From: Dehalococcoidia bacterium
GTDB lineage: Bacteria > Chloroflexota > Dehalococcoidia > JAUSIH01
Direction of reading: 5' to 3'
DNA length: 38,194 nucleotides
Assembly: GCA_030648205.1 (NCBI GenBank)
Contig: JAUSIH010000038.1
Location: forward strand, 1-38,194
In this document: positions 7,808 through 15,818 of the stretch, piece after piece
Layout: the number at the start of each line of letters is the position of its first letter
How positions within the stretch are numbered: the stretch's first letter is position 1
Translations under genes and position numbers: made by a program
The notes under the pieces: model-generated
Databases searched by the model: none
Told to the model about the DNA's origin: nothing
What the model saw: the letters and a program-made list of their open reading frames with translations, nothing else

Positions 7808-7954
7808 TCACTTAGCTGCTCCACGCCTCTTCGGAATGTTCCAATACGGGCTTTTGCACTTGGGGCATACCCTCGGCTCCTGAGTCGTATCCCTTGGTGC
7901 CCAAGTATGCCCGCAGCGTTCACAGCGGAACCCGGCAAGCTGAATCTTTGCCAT
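7808..7954 (-). CDS. Small zinc-ribbon protein
   Basis: A 48-residue protein, too short for most ORF cut-offs. It begins MAKIQLAGFRCERCGHTW and ends in VCPKCKSPYWNIPKRRG. Two CxxC knuckles, C11-x2-C14 and C30-x2-C33, form a rubredoxin/zinc-ribbon-like site. A GAGGCAAAGGCG tract precedes the ATG. It is convergent with the small RelA/SpoT gene (32 bases between stops). Similar short proteins with the CPKCxSPYW ending are widespread in Chloroflexota and Archaea; their function is unknown to me. Confidence 0.75.
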   Translation of the reverse strand: MAKIQLAGFRCERCGHTWAPRDTTQEPRVCPKCKSPYWNIPKRRGAAK

Positions 7955-8027
7955 CGCCTTTGCCTCGGGCTACAAGGGGGTGGGGCGAAACTCCCGCCCA
8001 TGACGCCAGGAGCCAGCGCACAGAGCC

Positions 8028-8195
8028 GTGCTTTCGGAGGAGTCCGGAGGGGCGTTGCCCCGTAGCCCGTCCCTTCGGAAGGCTCAGGGCAAGCTCTGAG
8101 CGAAGCCGAAGGAACGGGGGCACGGGGGTGTCCCCCGTCTTTCTCTCTCCTCCCCCTCTCCGTCGCCACGGAGAGGGGGACCGAGGGGGTGAGGC
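8028..8195. repeat. Composite intergenic repeat, copy 2 (inverted relative to copy 1)
   Basis: Read on the minus strand, the modules come in the same order as copy 1: CTCACCCCCTCGGTCC, CCCCTCTCC/GGAGAGGGG, a GGGGGACACCCCC hairpin and a GGGGCAACGCCCC hairpin. A TTCGGCTTCGCTCAGAGC element related to repeat family C is embedded. The remainder of 7955-8355 shows no gene. Confidence 0.65.
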
Positions 8196-8355
8196 CATCC
8201 GCTGGCGGACCAGGGCGTGTGCCGGAGAGGCAACGCCCCGCGAGATACGCGGGAAACGCGCAAGACAGCGCGTCCGCGCGAGAACGCAGGGTCTTTCCCC
8301 GTGCCGCTGCCCCCGCACCGCCGCCAACTCCAGCATGAACGGAGACCACAGGCGT

Positions 8356-8382
8356 CTGGCACTCGGACGCGGAAAGTGCTAA
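8356..8382 (+). promoter_or_regulatory. CIRCE element 1 (HrcA operator) of groESL
   Basis: CTGGCACTC-N9-AAGTGCTAA matches the CIRCE consensus TTAGCACTC-N9-GAGTGCTAA at 15 of 18 positions, with the exact 9-base spacer. A TAATAT -10 (8380-8385) overlaps its right arm, and TGGCAC stands 17 bases before that. Confidence 0.85.
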
Positions 8383-8390
8383 TATGTCTT

Positions 8391-8417
8391 TTGGCGCTCC
8401 AACGCGCCGAGTGCTAA
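8391..8417 (+). promoter_or_regulatory. CIRCE element 2 (HrcA operator) of groESL
   Basis: TTGGCGCTC-N9-GAGTGCTAA has a perfect right arm, a 7 of 9 left arm and the exact 9-base spacer. Its centre is 35 bases from that of the first element, so the groESL transcript should be under double HrcA control. Confidence 0.82.
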
Positions 8418-8465
8418 CCACACCCATCGCACAAGACTCGCAGACTGCAGGGAAGGAGGTTACGT

Positions 8466-8771
8466 ATGCCAAAACCAACGACGCCGCGCAAATTCAACCC
8501 GCTCAGTGACAGGGTGGTCGTCAAGCCCTCCGTCAAGGATGAGATGACCAAGAGCGGCCTCGTCATCCCCGACATCGCCAAGGAGAAGCCCGTGGAGGGC
8601 GAGATCATCGCCGTCGGCCCCGGCCGCTGGGAGGACGGGAAGCGCATTCCCCTGGAGGTCAAGGTGGGGGACAAGGTCATTTACGCCAAGTACGCCGGCT
8701 CCGAGATCAAGGAGGACGGCCAGGAGTACATCATCCTGAAGGAAGCGGATATTCTGGCCAAGGTGGCCTAG
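8466..8771 (+). CDS. groES: GroES co-chaperonin
   Basis: A 101-residue Cpn10. [17 protein letters not shown] at the N-terminus, the mobile loop [26 protein letters not shown], and [19 protein letters not shown] with [12 protein letters not shown] at the end cover the full family length. The N-terminal extension (PKPTTPRK) is a few residues longer than usual. It caps the GroEL ring. A strong GAAGGAGG precedes the ATG. groEL follows 21 bases downstream. Confidence 0.97.
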   Translation: MPKPTTPRKFNPLSDRVVVKPSVKDEMTKSGLVIPDIAKEKPVEGEIIAVGPGRWEDGKRIPLEVKVGDKVIYAKYAGSEIKEDGQEYIILKEADILAKVA

Positions 8772-8792
8772 CCTTTTACGAAAGGAGGAGAC

Positions 8793-10415
8793 ATGCCCAA
8801 GCAGTTAGCCTATTCCGACGAGTCACGCGCCGCTCTGAAGCGGGGCATTGACCGCCTGGCCGAAGCGGTGAAGGTCACGCTGGGCCCCAAGGGGCGCAAC
8901 GTGGTCCTGGACAAGAAGTTCGGCCCGCCGCAGGTCTGCAGCGACGGCGTCACCATCGCCAAGGAGATCGAGCTCAAGGACCCCTTTGAGAACATGGGCG
9001 CCCAGCTCTTGAAGGAGGCCGCCTCCAAGACCAACGACGCCGCGGGCGACGGCACCACCACCGCCACTGTCCTGGCCCAGGCCATCGTGACCGAGGGTTT
9101 CAGGAACGTCGCCGCCGGCTCCAACCCCATGTCCCTTAAGCATGGCATCGAGCTGGCCGTCGCGTCCCTCAAGGACGAGATCAAGAAGAGCTCCACCCCC
9201 GTCAAGGGCAAGGAGCAGATCGCCCAGGTGGCCACCCTCTCCGCCCACGAGGAGGAGATCGGCAAGCTCATCGCCGAGGTCATGGAAAAGGTGGGCAAGG
9301 ACGGCGTCATCACCGTCGAGGAGTCCAAGGGCACCAAGTACGAGGTCGAGTACGTCGAAGGTATGCAGATGGACCGCGGCTATATCAGCCCGTACTTCAT
9401 CACCAATGCCGACCGCATGGAGACGGTGATCGAGGACCCCTACATCCTGATTACCGACAAGAAGATCTCCGCCGTCTCTGACATCCTGCCTCCCCTGGAG
9501 CGGCTGCTCCAGATCTCCAAGAGCCTCGTCATCGTCGCCGAGGACGTGGATGGCGAGGCGCTGGCCACTCTGGTGGTCAACAAACTCCGCGGCACCCTGA
9601 ACTGCCTGGCCGTCAAGGCCCCCGGCTTCGGCGACCGCCGCAAGGCCATGCTGGAGGACATTGCCATCCTTACAGGCGGCAAGGTCATCAGCGAAGAGGT
9701 GGGCCGCAAGCTGGAGTCCATCACCGTGACGGACCTGGGCCGCGCCCGCAAGGTCGTGTCCAACAAGGACGATACGACCATTGTTGAGGGCAAGGGCGCC
9801 GAGGACGCCATCAAGGCGCGCATCAAGCAGATCAAGGCCCAGATTGACGAGACCACGTCCGACTTCGACCGCGAGAAGCTGCAGGAGCGGCTCGCCAAGA
9901 TGGCCGGCGGCGTCGCCGTCATCAAGGTCGGCGCGGCCACCGAGGTGGAGCTGAAGGAGAAGAAGAACCGGGTGGAGGACGCCCTGTCAGCCACCCGCGC
10001 CGCTGTGGAAGAGGGCATCGTCGCTGGCGGCGGCGTCTGTCTCCTGAACGCGCTGCCCGTCCTGGACAAGATCAAGGACGAGGATGCCGACGTCATGGTG
10101 GGCGTCAACATCGTCCGCAAGGCGGTGGAGGAGCCTCTCAAGCTTATCGCCCGCAACGCGGGCAAGGAAGGCTCCGTCATCGTGGACATGATCAAGAAGA
10201 GCAAGAAGAAGGGTTGGGGCTACGACGCCGCCGTTGACCAGTGGGGCGATATGATCGAGCGGGGCATCATTGACCCCGCCAAGGTCACCCGCTCCGGGCT
10301 GGAGAACGCGGCCAGCGTGGCGGCCATGATCCTGACCACCGAGGCGCTGATCACCGACATCCCGGAGGAGAAGAAGTCGGGCATGTCCGCCGGTGGCCCT
10401 CCCATGGACTACTAG
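8793..10415 (+). CDS. groEL: GroEL chaperonin
   Basis: A 540-residue Cpn60 of normal length. It has [14 protein letters not shown], the nucleotide site [12 protein letters not shown] near residue 87, and conserved apical and intermediate segments through to GVGEE-equivalent [11 protein letters not shown]. The C-terminus ends [14 protein letters not shown] and lacks the flexible GGM-repeat tail of E. coli GroEL. AAAGGAGG precedes the ATG. It is cotranscribed with groES under two CIRCE boxes. Confidence 0.98.
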   Translation: MPKQLAYSDESRAALKRGIDRLAEAVKVTLGPKGRNVVLDKKFGPPQVCSDGVTIAKEIELKDPFENMGAQLLKEAASKTNDAAGDGTTTATVLAQAIVTEGFRNVAAGSNPMSLKHGIELAVASLKDEIKKSSTPVKGKEQIAQVATLSAHEEEIGKLIAEVMEKVGKDGVITVEESKGTKYEVEYVEGMQMDRGYISPYFITNADRMETVIEDPYILITDKKISAVSDILPPLERLLQISKSLVIVAEDVDGEALATLVVNKLRGTLNCLAVKAPGFGDRRKAMLEDIAILTGGKVISEEVGRKLESITVTDLGRARKVVSNKDDTTIVEGKGAEDAIKARIKQIKAQIDETTSDFDREKLQERLAKMAGGVAVIKVGAATEVELKEKKNRVEDALSATRAAVEEGIVAGGGVCLLNALPVLDKIKDEDADVMVGVNIVRKAVEEPLKLIARNAGKEGSVIVDMIKKSKKKGWGYDAAVDQWGDMIERGIIDPAKVTRSGLENAASVAAMILTTEALITDIPEEKKSGMSAGGPPMDY

Positions 10416-10440
10416 GCTCTGTTGACAATTGGTATTTTCC

Positions 10441-10591
10441 CGCTCGTGGTGAGCCCTTCGGCTATGCTCAGGGCAGGCTCTGTCGAACCATGAGCGGGAA
10501 GGGAACATCCCCCACTCGCCCTTCGACAAGCTCAGGGTGAGCGGGAAGGTCAACAAAACCTAGCCTGCCGGACCGCCCTTCCACGGAAGGG
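10441..10591. repeat. Repeat families C and B after groEL
   Basis: Two copies of the CGCTCGTGGTGAGC...TGTCGAACCATGAGCG type (10441-10497 and, inverted, 10516-10545) are followed by the palindrome CCCTTCCACGGAAGGG (10576-10591). The gap holds no gene. Confidence 0.7.
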
Positions 10592-10606
10592 CATCCGCGG
10601 ACGGAC

Positions 10607-10645
10607 ACGAGGCCCCGGTATAACGCCGGGGCCTCGTTCTTTTTC
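10607..10645 (+). terminator. Rho-independent terminator of groESL
   Basis: ACGAGGCCCCGG (10607-10618) and CCGGGGCCTCGT (10626-10637) form a perfect 12-base stem with a 7-base loop, followed by TCTTTTT. It stands about 190 bases past the groEL stop, beyond the repeat block. Confidence 0.9.
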
Positions 10646-10668
10646 CGCCCGGACGCGCATCCCCGTGC

Positions 10669-10677
10669 TGCTATAAT
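10669..10677 (+). promoter_or_regulatory. Extended -10 promoter of the endonuclease III-like gene
   Basis: TGCTATAAT (TGn plus consensus TATAAT) lies 21 bases before the ATG at 10698. No good -35 is seen, as expected for an extended -10 promoter. Confidence 0.6.
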
Positions 10678-10697
10678 CGCTGGACGGCAGGTGCGAT

Positions 10698-11453
10698 ATG
10701 CGTGTCCAGCCCATCGTCGGAAGGCCAGGCAAGAGGCCCGCGTCTCTTCGGCGCGACGTCGCCGCCGGGAAGCTGCGGGAGGTCTTCCGCCGCCTGCGCG
10801 GGGCCTACGGGCCGCAGCGCTGGTGGCCCGCGGAGACGCCCTTCGAGGTGATCGTGGGGGCCATCCTCACGCAGGCGGCCGCGTGGACCAACGTGGAGAG
10901 GGCCATCAAGCGGCTGAAAGAGGAGGGCATGCTCTCGCCGCGGGCCATCCGGGAGGCGCCGCGCGACCGGCTGGCGGTCATCATTCGCTCCGCGGGCTAC
11001 TTCAACGCCAAGGCGGCCAAGCTCCAGGCCGTCTGCCTGCATCTCGGCGAGCGCTACGGCGACTCGCTGGACAGGCTCTTCGACCAGGACGTGGCGGCGC
11101 TGCGGGCGGAGCTGCTCGGCCTGTACGGCGTCGGCGAGGAGACCGCGGACTCCATCATCCTGTACGCCGCGGGCAAGCCCTCCTTCGTGATTGACGCCTA
11201 CACTCGGCGCATCCTCGCCCGACTGGGCGTGCGCCCCCGCGAGGACAGCTACGCCGCGCACCAGGCGCTGTTCATGGAGCGCCTGCCGCCCTCCGCTCCG
11301 CTGTTCAACGAGTACCACGCGCTGCTGGTGCGGCACGGGAAAGAGTCCTGCGTGAAGAGCATGCCCCGCTGCGCGGGCTGCTGCCTGGCGGACATCTGCC
11401 GCCACGCGCGACGGAGCGGCGACTGCGCCCTCAGGGGGTCACGGAGGGAGTGA
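10698..11453 (+). CDS. Endonuclease III-like HhH-GPD DNA glycosylase (COG2231/MagIII type)
   Basis: A 251-residue base-excision glycosylase. RWWPAETPFEVIVGAILTQ (about 41-59) is typical of the COG2231 branch. The helix-hairpin-helix GLYGVGEETADSI (about 141-153) has Glu where endonuclease III has its catalytic lysine, while the conserved Asp166 in VIDAYTRR remains. That predicts a monofunctional glycosylase without lyase activity. Cys218, 225, 228 and 234 form C-x6-C-x2-C-x5-C, the 4Fe-4S site of the endonuclease III superfamily. Helicobacter MagIII, a 3-methyladenine glycosylase, belongs to this branch; the substrate here is inferred. Confidence 0.88.
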   Translation: MRVQPIVGRPGKRPASLRRDVAAGKLREVFRRLRGAYGPQRWWPAETPFEVIVGAILTQAAAWTNVERAIKRLKEEGMLSPRAIREAPRDRLAVIIRSAGYFNAKAAKLQAVCLHLGERYGDSLDRLFDQDVAALRAELLGLYGVGEETADSIILYAAGKPSFVIDAYTRRILARLGVRPREDSYAAHQALFMERLPPSAPLFNEYHALLVRHGKESCVKSMPRCAGCCLADICRHARRSGDCALRGSRRE

Positions 11454-11508
11454 GGCGGGCAAGCCTTTGGTTATGCGCGTGCTCCGCAAGGGTTTCCTTG
11501 TGACACAC

Positions 11509-12360
11509 TCACACTGGAACAAAAAGAGTGGTTGGAGACAGCTTTGCTTGGAGTGCCTGCAGAATCTGTTCAACTTCCACCCTCGCCTCGGCTTGAAGTC
11601 CTAGACATGTCCCGATTCCATCGGCGTCCGTGCTCAGCCGGGACAGCATAATCAGCTTAAAAGATCTGTCGGGCTGCTTGTCCATGCGATAGGCGTGAAG
11701 GTGCATCGAGTCACCAATTAAGGCCGGATTCTTGAGATGCGCAAAGTTGAACTCCCGATTCATATAGGCGAGAAGTTTGTCTTGGATAACTAGGACGAGC
11801 TTCTTATGAACGTGCTCGAATGTCTGAATCTTGTGGTGCATCTGAACCAGAATCGTCTTTGCTGTCATCTTCCAATTCATGCCGTATGGCTTATCTGATT
11901 CCTCCGCGTTATCGTTTCGCGGAACGCTGAGTTTCTTCAGGAGTCGTTGACGTTCCGGCCATACAGTGCCGGTCGTGTCCAGAGTCTGAAGCTCGATCCC
12001 GACAAAATCCTTCACCTTTCCCCCTTTGGCGGAGACCAGGAAGTAGTCCACGCTTCCGCCCGGAACCGAGACCTCGGGGACGATGTGTAGCTCGTTTCCC
12101 GGCTCATGGGTTGTCAGGAGGTGGAAACAGTCGGTGAAGATCTGACGGCGCTGCATCAGGCGGGTGGGGCAAATGATTATAGGCTCAGGCGGTCGTCCGT
12201 AGAGAACAGTACACGAGCCAATAGATGTATTCGGATCACTTTTCCTGACTTTGTAACATCTCTTTCCCAGGAAAGGGCACTGCTGCTCCTGAACGATCTC
12301 GTTCCAGTCCTCATCTTGTTTCTCGGCGGACATCCCGAAGAGCTCGACGACAGTACTCAT
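11509..12360 (-). CDS. NotI-type type II restriction endonuclease
   Basis: A 283-residue protein. Cys28, 35, 50 and 64 (QCPFLGKRC...IGSC...IICP) resemble the iron-binding Cys4 site of NotI. SVDYFLVSAKGGKV with FVGIELQTLDTTG supplies a PD-(D/E)xK-type core: Asp105, Glu123 and Gln125, with Gln in place of Lys as recalled for NotI. The ATG at 12360 overlaps the methyltransferase stop by four bases (ATGA, 12357-12360), so synthesis is coupled to, and follows, the protective enzyme. Members of this family cut long GC-rich sites; the exact site is not readable from the protein. The gene is more AT-rich than flanking genes. Confidence 0.82.
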   Translation of the reverse strand: MSTVVELFGMSAEKQDEDWNEIVQEQQCPFLGKRCYKVRKSDPNTSIGSCTVLYGRPPEPIIICPTRLMQRRQIFTDCFHLLTTHEPGNELHIVPEVSVPGGSVDYFLVSAKGGKVKDFVGIELQTLDTTGTVWPERQRLLKKLSVPRNDNAEESDKPYGMNWKMTAKTILVQMHHKIQTFEHVHKKLVLVIQDKLLAYMNREFNFAHLKNPALIGDSMHLHAYRMDKQPDRSFKLIMLSRLSTDADGIGTCLGLQAEARVEVEQILQALQAKLSPTTLFVPV

Positions 12361-13532
12361 AACAGCGTGGCACACCTTGCTCGCGTAAGTTCGAGATACT
12401 CGCTTGAAAGATCGACGCCGACCGACTTGCGGCCAAGGGTACGGGCGGCATAGAGGGTCGTACCTGTGCCGCAGAATGGGTCTAGTACAACTCCTCCGGG
12501 CGGACATGTCGCCAGGATCGGGATGAGACAAAGATCAACAGGATATGGTGCGAAGTGAGACTCTCTCTTCTGTGTATCCTCGGGAATGATGTTCCATAGG
12601 TCACTCGGCTTACTGCCATGCGGGTGATATCGCAGGAAGTAGAAACCCTTGTCACGCAACTCCTTAGCGCGACCGGAGACCTTTTCACTGTCTGAGTGCG
12701 TCACACGCTGTTGACCGCGTATTATCATGCGGAAGTCGGAAACACGCCCAGCCGCGAGGTCAGCGAACATCTGATTGAGTGCTTTATACGCAGCGGTTTT
12801 CTCTTCTTCGGACAGTGCGGTAGATAATTCGATCTGGCGCTTATAGCGGACACCTGAAACACCAGTTGCGGAGACAATCGCACCGTTTACGACTTTCGCC
12901 TCGCGCGGCTTCGAGCGGATCGCGTCGGCGTCGTAGTAGTAGCCTCTCGGCTGTTTGACGAAGTGGAAGACGATTTCGTGGACATTGCCGAGGCGGTCCT
13001 TCGTGTTGTCCATCCCGCTCTTAACCTTGTTCCAGATAACACTGTTGCGGAGAATCCAGCCCTGGTTGTCGGTCAGTGCAAAGGCGACGCGCCACGGGAT
13101 TCCGACTAGGTTCTTTTCGTCGTAGCTGTCGCCTACATTGAGCCAGAAGGAACCAGTCGGCTTGAGGACGCGCTTCAGTTCAAGGAAGATGTCGGCGAGG
13201 TGGCGGACGAAGTCGCGGTAGTCGTTTTCGAGTCCTATGCCGCCGTTTTCGTACTGTCGTTTTCCCCAATAGGGAGGTGAGGTCATCGCGAAGTCGATGC
13301 ACGAGTCGGGTATCTCTCGAAGCACTGCGCAGGCATCCCCTAACAACAAGAGGGGGTTGATTCGCGCTTCGTCCAGATACTGCTCAAGCGCTTCCCTGTA
13401 GTTATTCGGAACTATTGAGTCTAAATTCCTTGGGCGTTCGCCTGGAGGCAGTTTTACCTCCTCAACCTTGACGTGTTGCGCCGGCACGTCAAGGTTGTCG
13501 CCGTAGTACAGGACATTGTCAGGCATGGCCAT
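12357..13532 (-). CDS. Beta-class DNA methyltransferase of the NotI-type R-M system
   Basis: A 391-residue methyltransferase. Motif IV TSPPYW (84-89) precedes the SAM-binding motif I LDPFCGTGTT (about 350-359), which is beta-class order. SPPY is the usual form in N4-cytosine enzymes, though N6-adenine activity is possible. WLNVGDSY and SVGVDLSSEYLELTR are further conserved blocks. A target-recognition region of about 100 residues lies between. It is the middle gene of a leftward operon: two bases after the small upstream gene and overlapping the endonuclease start. A perfect 13-base inverted repeat lies inside codons 12-24. Confidence 0.88.
   Translation of the reverse strand: MAMPDNVLYYGDNLDVPAQHVKVEEVKLPPGERPRNLDSIVPNNYREALEQYLDEARINPLLLLGDACAVLREIPDSCIDFAMTSPPYWGKRQYENGGIGLENDYRDFVRHLADIFLELKRVLKPTGSFWLNVGDSYDEKNLVGIPWRVAFALTDNQGWILRNSVIWNKVKSGMDNTKDRLGNVHEIVFHFVKQPRGYYYDADAIRSKPREAKVVNGAIVSATGVSGVRYKRQIELSTALSEEEKTAAYKALNQMFADLAAGRVSDFRMIIRGQQRVTHSDSEKVSGRAKELRDKGFYFLRYHPHGSKPSDLWNIIPEDTQKRESHFAPYPVDLCLIPILATCPPGGVVLDPFCGTGTTLYAARTLGRKSVGVDLSSEYLELTRARCATLL
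13463..13497 (-). promoter_or_regulatory. Long perfect inverted repeat inside the methyltransferase 5' coding region
   Basis: CAACCTTGACGTG (13463-13475) and CACGTCAAGGTTG (13485-13497) are perfect 13-base arms around a 9-base loop. In RNA this is a strong hairpin about 35 bases inside the coding sequence. As DNA it could be an operator. The role is unknown. Confidence 0.65.
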
Positions 13533-13534
13533 TA

Positions 13535-13804
13535 TTACTTCTTTCGATACACGTTCAGGCCAACTACCTCACTGCGGCCAGGCAACGAGGAGTTCCCCTC
13601 GGTGGACGCGATGATGATGGTCTTGCCCGACGCGGACGGGCCGAACTCCTTGCTCAGGTCAACCGTGATGGTGAGGGTGTTGCCCTTGACTGAGAACTCT
13701 ACGTTTTTCAAAGCACCCCCGAATGTTGGTTGCCGACCTACGGGCACGACTGAAAGGAAGCTCTTTGCCAGCGGCCACTGTCTGTCCTCGTCGCGAGCAG
13801 CCAT
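13535..13804 (-). CDS. Small conserved protein leading the R-M operon
   Basis: An 89-residue protein with alternating beta-strand character: NVEFSVKGNTLTITVDLS, then EFGPSASGKTIIIASTEGN, ending LNVYRKK. The ATG at 13804 is preferred over an upstream GTG because GGAGGGG stands about 9 bases before it. I recognise it as a widespread short conserved family of unknown function, not as a C protein, since it has no helix-turn-helix. It ends two bases before the methyltransferase start and is the first gene after the promoter at 13839-13866. Confidence 0.7.
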   Translation of the reverse strand: MAARDEDRQWPLAKSFLSVVPVGRQPTFGGALKNVEFSVKGNTLTITVDLSKEFGPSASGKTIIIASTEGNSSLPGRSEVVGLNVYRKK

Positions 13805-13838
13805 CCGGCGCTTCCCCTCCGGCACCCTCTATGCCGTC

Positions 13839-13866
13839 ACTATACCCCGTGCCTGCGGCGTGTCAA
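13839..13866 (-). promoter_or_regulatory. Promoter of the NotI-type R-M operon
   Basis: Minus strand: TTGACA (13861-13866), a 16-base spacer and TATAGT (13839-13844). The expected start is about 28 bases before the ATG at 13804. Confidence 0.75.
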
Positions 13867-14006
13867 GGGGGAACGAGGGGGACGGCCCGAACGCGAAAAA
13901 GGGCGGGCAGGCCGCAACTCTCCGGCGGCATGTGGTGTAGAATCACGCATTAGGAGAGACCCCGTTCGAGGATGTCTCTGATGCTATACGTGTGAAGGAG
14001 GCCGGC

Positions 14007-14780
14007 ATGAACAAGCTGAAAAAGACCATGCAGGAACGGGCGGCGCTGGGCGTGCTCTCGCGGATTCCTTGCCCGGATATCGTTGAGATCTACGGGCGGT
14101 CGGGATGGGACTTCGTCATCCTTGACACGGAGCACGGCCCCGCCAGCTACGAGACGCTTCTCCAGCAGATTCGGGCCGCCGAAGCGGTGGGCATACCGCC
14201 CATGGTGCGCGTCCCGACCAACGACCCGGTGCTCATCATGAAGGCGATGGACCTGGGCGTGGAGAACATTATCGTTCCCCATGTGGACACGCCCGCGGCG
14301 GCCCGGCAGGCCGCGGAGGCCGTTCGCTACGCGCCCGCGGGCACGCGGGGCACGTGCCCCGCGGTTCGCGCATCGGGTTACACCGCCGAGGACTGGCCCA
14401 CCTTCCGCGAGCGGACCAACAGGGACAGCCTGCTGATGGTGCTCGTCGAGGGCCGGGAGGGCATTCAGAACATCGAGCAGATCGTGAAGACGCCCGGTGT
14501 GGACGCGGTCTGGGTCGGGCTGGTGGACCTGGCGATGTCTATGGGCTACGGGGGCGACAAGGCCCACCCGGCCGTTCTGGAGGGCGCCCGCAAGGCTCTG
14601 CGACTCTGCAAGGAGCAGGGCATCGTCTTTGGAATCAACCCCACGGACAAGGACGACGCGCGTCACTGGGTCGAGGCGGGCGCTCGATGGGTCTGCTGCG
14701 GCAACGAAGGCAGTATCTTCTTTCAGGCCAGTCGCGCTCGTCGCGCAGACTGGCGCAAGGCGGTCCTGGGCGCGCCGTAG
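14007..14780 (+). CDS. HpcH/HpaI aldolase/citrate lyase family protein
   Basis: A 257-residue (beta/alpha)8 barrel of the class II pyruvate aldolase family. DFVILDTEHGP (Asp40, Glu42, His43) holds the catalytic base region. MVRVP follows, then the metal-binding LVEGREGIQN and WVGLVDLAMSMGYGG. These are the standard HpaI/GarL blocks for cleavage of 4-hydroxy-2-oxo acids to pyruvate and an aldehyde. The ATG at 14007 sits five bases after AAGGAGG, so an earlier in-frame ATG at 13992 is rejected. The exact substrate is unclear. It stands alone and divergent from the R-M operon. Confidence 0.88.
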   Translation: MNKLKKTMQERAALGVLSRIPCPDIVEIYGRSGWDFVILDTEHGPASYETLLQQIRAAEAVGIPPMVRVPTNDPVLIMKAMDLGVENIIVPHVDTPAAARQAAEAVRYAPAGTRGTCPAVRASGYTAEDWPTFRERTNRDSLLMVLVEGREGIQNIEQIVKTPGVDAVWVGLVDLAMSMGYGGDKAHPAVLEGARKALRLCKEQGIVFGINPTDKDDARHWVEAGARWVCCGNEGSIFFQASRARRADWRKAVLGAP

Positions 14781-14889
14781 GAGCGGCCCGGGCCGACGCA
14801 GGGCAATCGCGTCTTAATGTGGGCGATCATTGTCGTCCGTCCCGAGTGATTGTGAAGAAATGCTGCAAGAAGCTCGCTGGTTCACCACC

Positions 14890-14970
14890 GTCATTCCGGC
14901 GGAGGCCGGAATCCAGCGTGCCCGTTGCGGGCGAGCTTGTGTCCCTGGGCTCCGGCGAAAGCCGGAGCGA
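14890..14970. repeat. Intergenic repeat, family A, third copy
   Basis: GTCATTCCGGCGGAGGCCGG followed by AATCCAGCG and CTCCGGCGAAAGCCGGAGCG. A last partial TCGGAATGACG lies at 15014-15024. The gap 14781-15062 holds nothing else I can identify. Confidence 0.7.
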
Positions 14971-15047
14971 CGAAGGGACGCTCCCTTTGTGCTTTGCCGT
15001 GTCCATAAGTACATCGGAATGACGTGGAGACGGCCCCCGCGCTGGGC

Positions 15048-15053
15048 TATACT
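15048..15053 (+). promoter_or_regulatory. -10 element upstream of the LOG-family gene
   Basis: TATACT lies 9 bases before the ATG at 15063, with a poor -35 (TGGAGA) at 17 bases. If used, the message would be nearly leaderless, and no Shine-Dalgarno sequence is visible. Confidence 0.4.
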
Positions 15054-15062
15054 GGATGGACG

Positions 15063-15716
15063 ATGAAAAAGTCGAGTCCCCGCGCCACGGCCGCCGCTGA
15101 CCCGCCGCTCTCCCCCATCCCCCGCATGGTCGTGGGCGTGATGGGCTCGGCGGGCGGACACATCGCGGAGGACGTCTGCGCCAGGGTCCGCGCCCTGGGC
15201 GAGGAGATCGCCCGGCGGCGGTACGTGCTCATCACCGGCGCCTGTCCGGGCGTGCCCCAGGAGGCGGTCAAGGGCGCGAAGTCCCTCGGCGGCATCGTCG
15301 TCGGCGTCTCGCCCGCGCTCAACTTCGAGGAGCACGTGGTGAAGTACCAGTCGCCGACGGCGGGCTACGACGCCATCATCTTCACCGGCAGCGGACTCAT
15401 GGGACGCGAGATCGAGAACATCCGCTCCTGCGACGTGATCGTGTTCGCGGGAGGGCGCTCCGGCACGCTGGGCGAATTCGCCATCGCCTACGACGAGGGG
15501 AAGGTCATCGGCGTGCTGCAGAACACCGGCGGCATCACCGACCACCTGGAGACCATCATCAAATTCATGCACAAAGCGACCAGCGCAGTCGTCTGCTACG
15601 ACCCGGACCCGCACTCCCTGCTGGACAAGCTGGAGGCCATCTACAAGAAGCGCATCCTTCCGAACCATCGGAAGGTCATCGAGGGGCGCGACCCTCACGG
15701 AGTCCTGGAGGCGTAG
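15063..15716 (+). CDS. LOG/TIGR00725-family Rossmann-fold protein
   Basis: A 217-residue protein related to LOG phosphoribohydrolases and the 'lysine decarboxylase-like' fold. VVGVMGSAGG opens the Rossmann fold, VLITGACPGVPQEAVKGA follows, and FAGGRSGTLGEFAIAYDEGK is the PGGxGTxxE-type nucleotide-binding loop. The glutamate of that motif is kept. Such proteins hydrolyse nucleotide 5'-monophosphates to base and ribose phosphate; the substrate of this branch is unproven. It lies about 100 bases upstream of leuB on the same strand. Confidence 0.82.
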   Translation: MKKSSPRATAAADPPLSPIPRMVVGVMGSAGGHIAEDVCARVRALGEEIARRRYVLITGACPGVPQEAVKGAKSLGGIVVGVSPALNFEEHVVKYQSPTAGYDAIIFTGSGLMGREIENIRSCDVIVFAGGRSGTLGEFAIAYDEGKVIGVLQNTGGITDHLETIIKFMHKATSAVVCYDPDPHSLLDKLEAIYKKRILPNHRKVIEGRDPHGVLEA

Positions 15717-15818
15717 GGACGCGCCCTTGCGCCTCCGCTGCGTTTGACCTAGACTAGTCCGCCGAGACACCACCGGGTCTGGGAGCGGCGCTCTCAGGCA
15801 TCGTTTGAGGGATCGCCT

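Noticed and set aside
7795-8478. 227-codon minus-strand frame through the groES upstream region
   Set aside because: It spans the CIRCE elements and composite repeat; the real short gene (zinc ribbon) is in a different phase.
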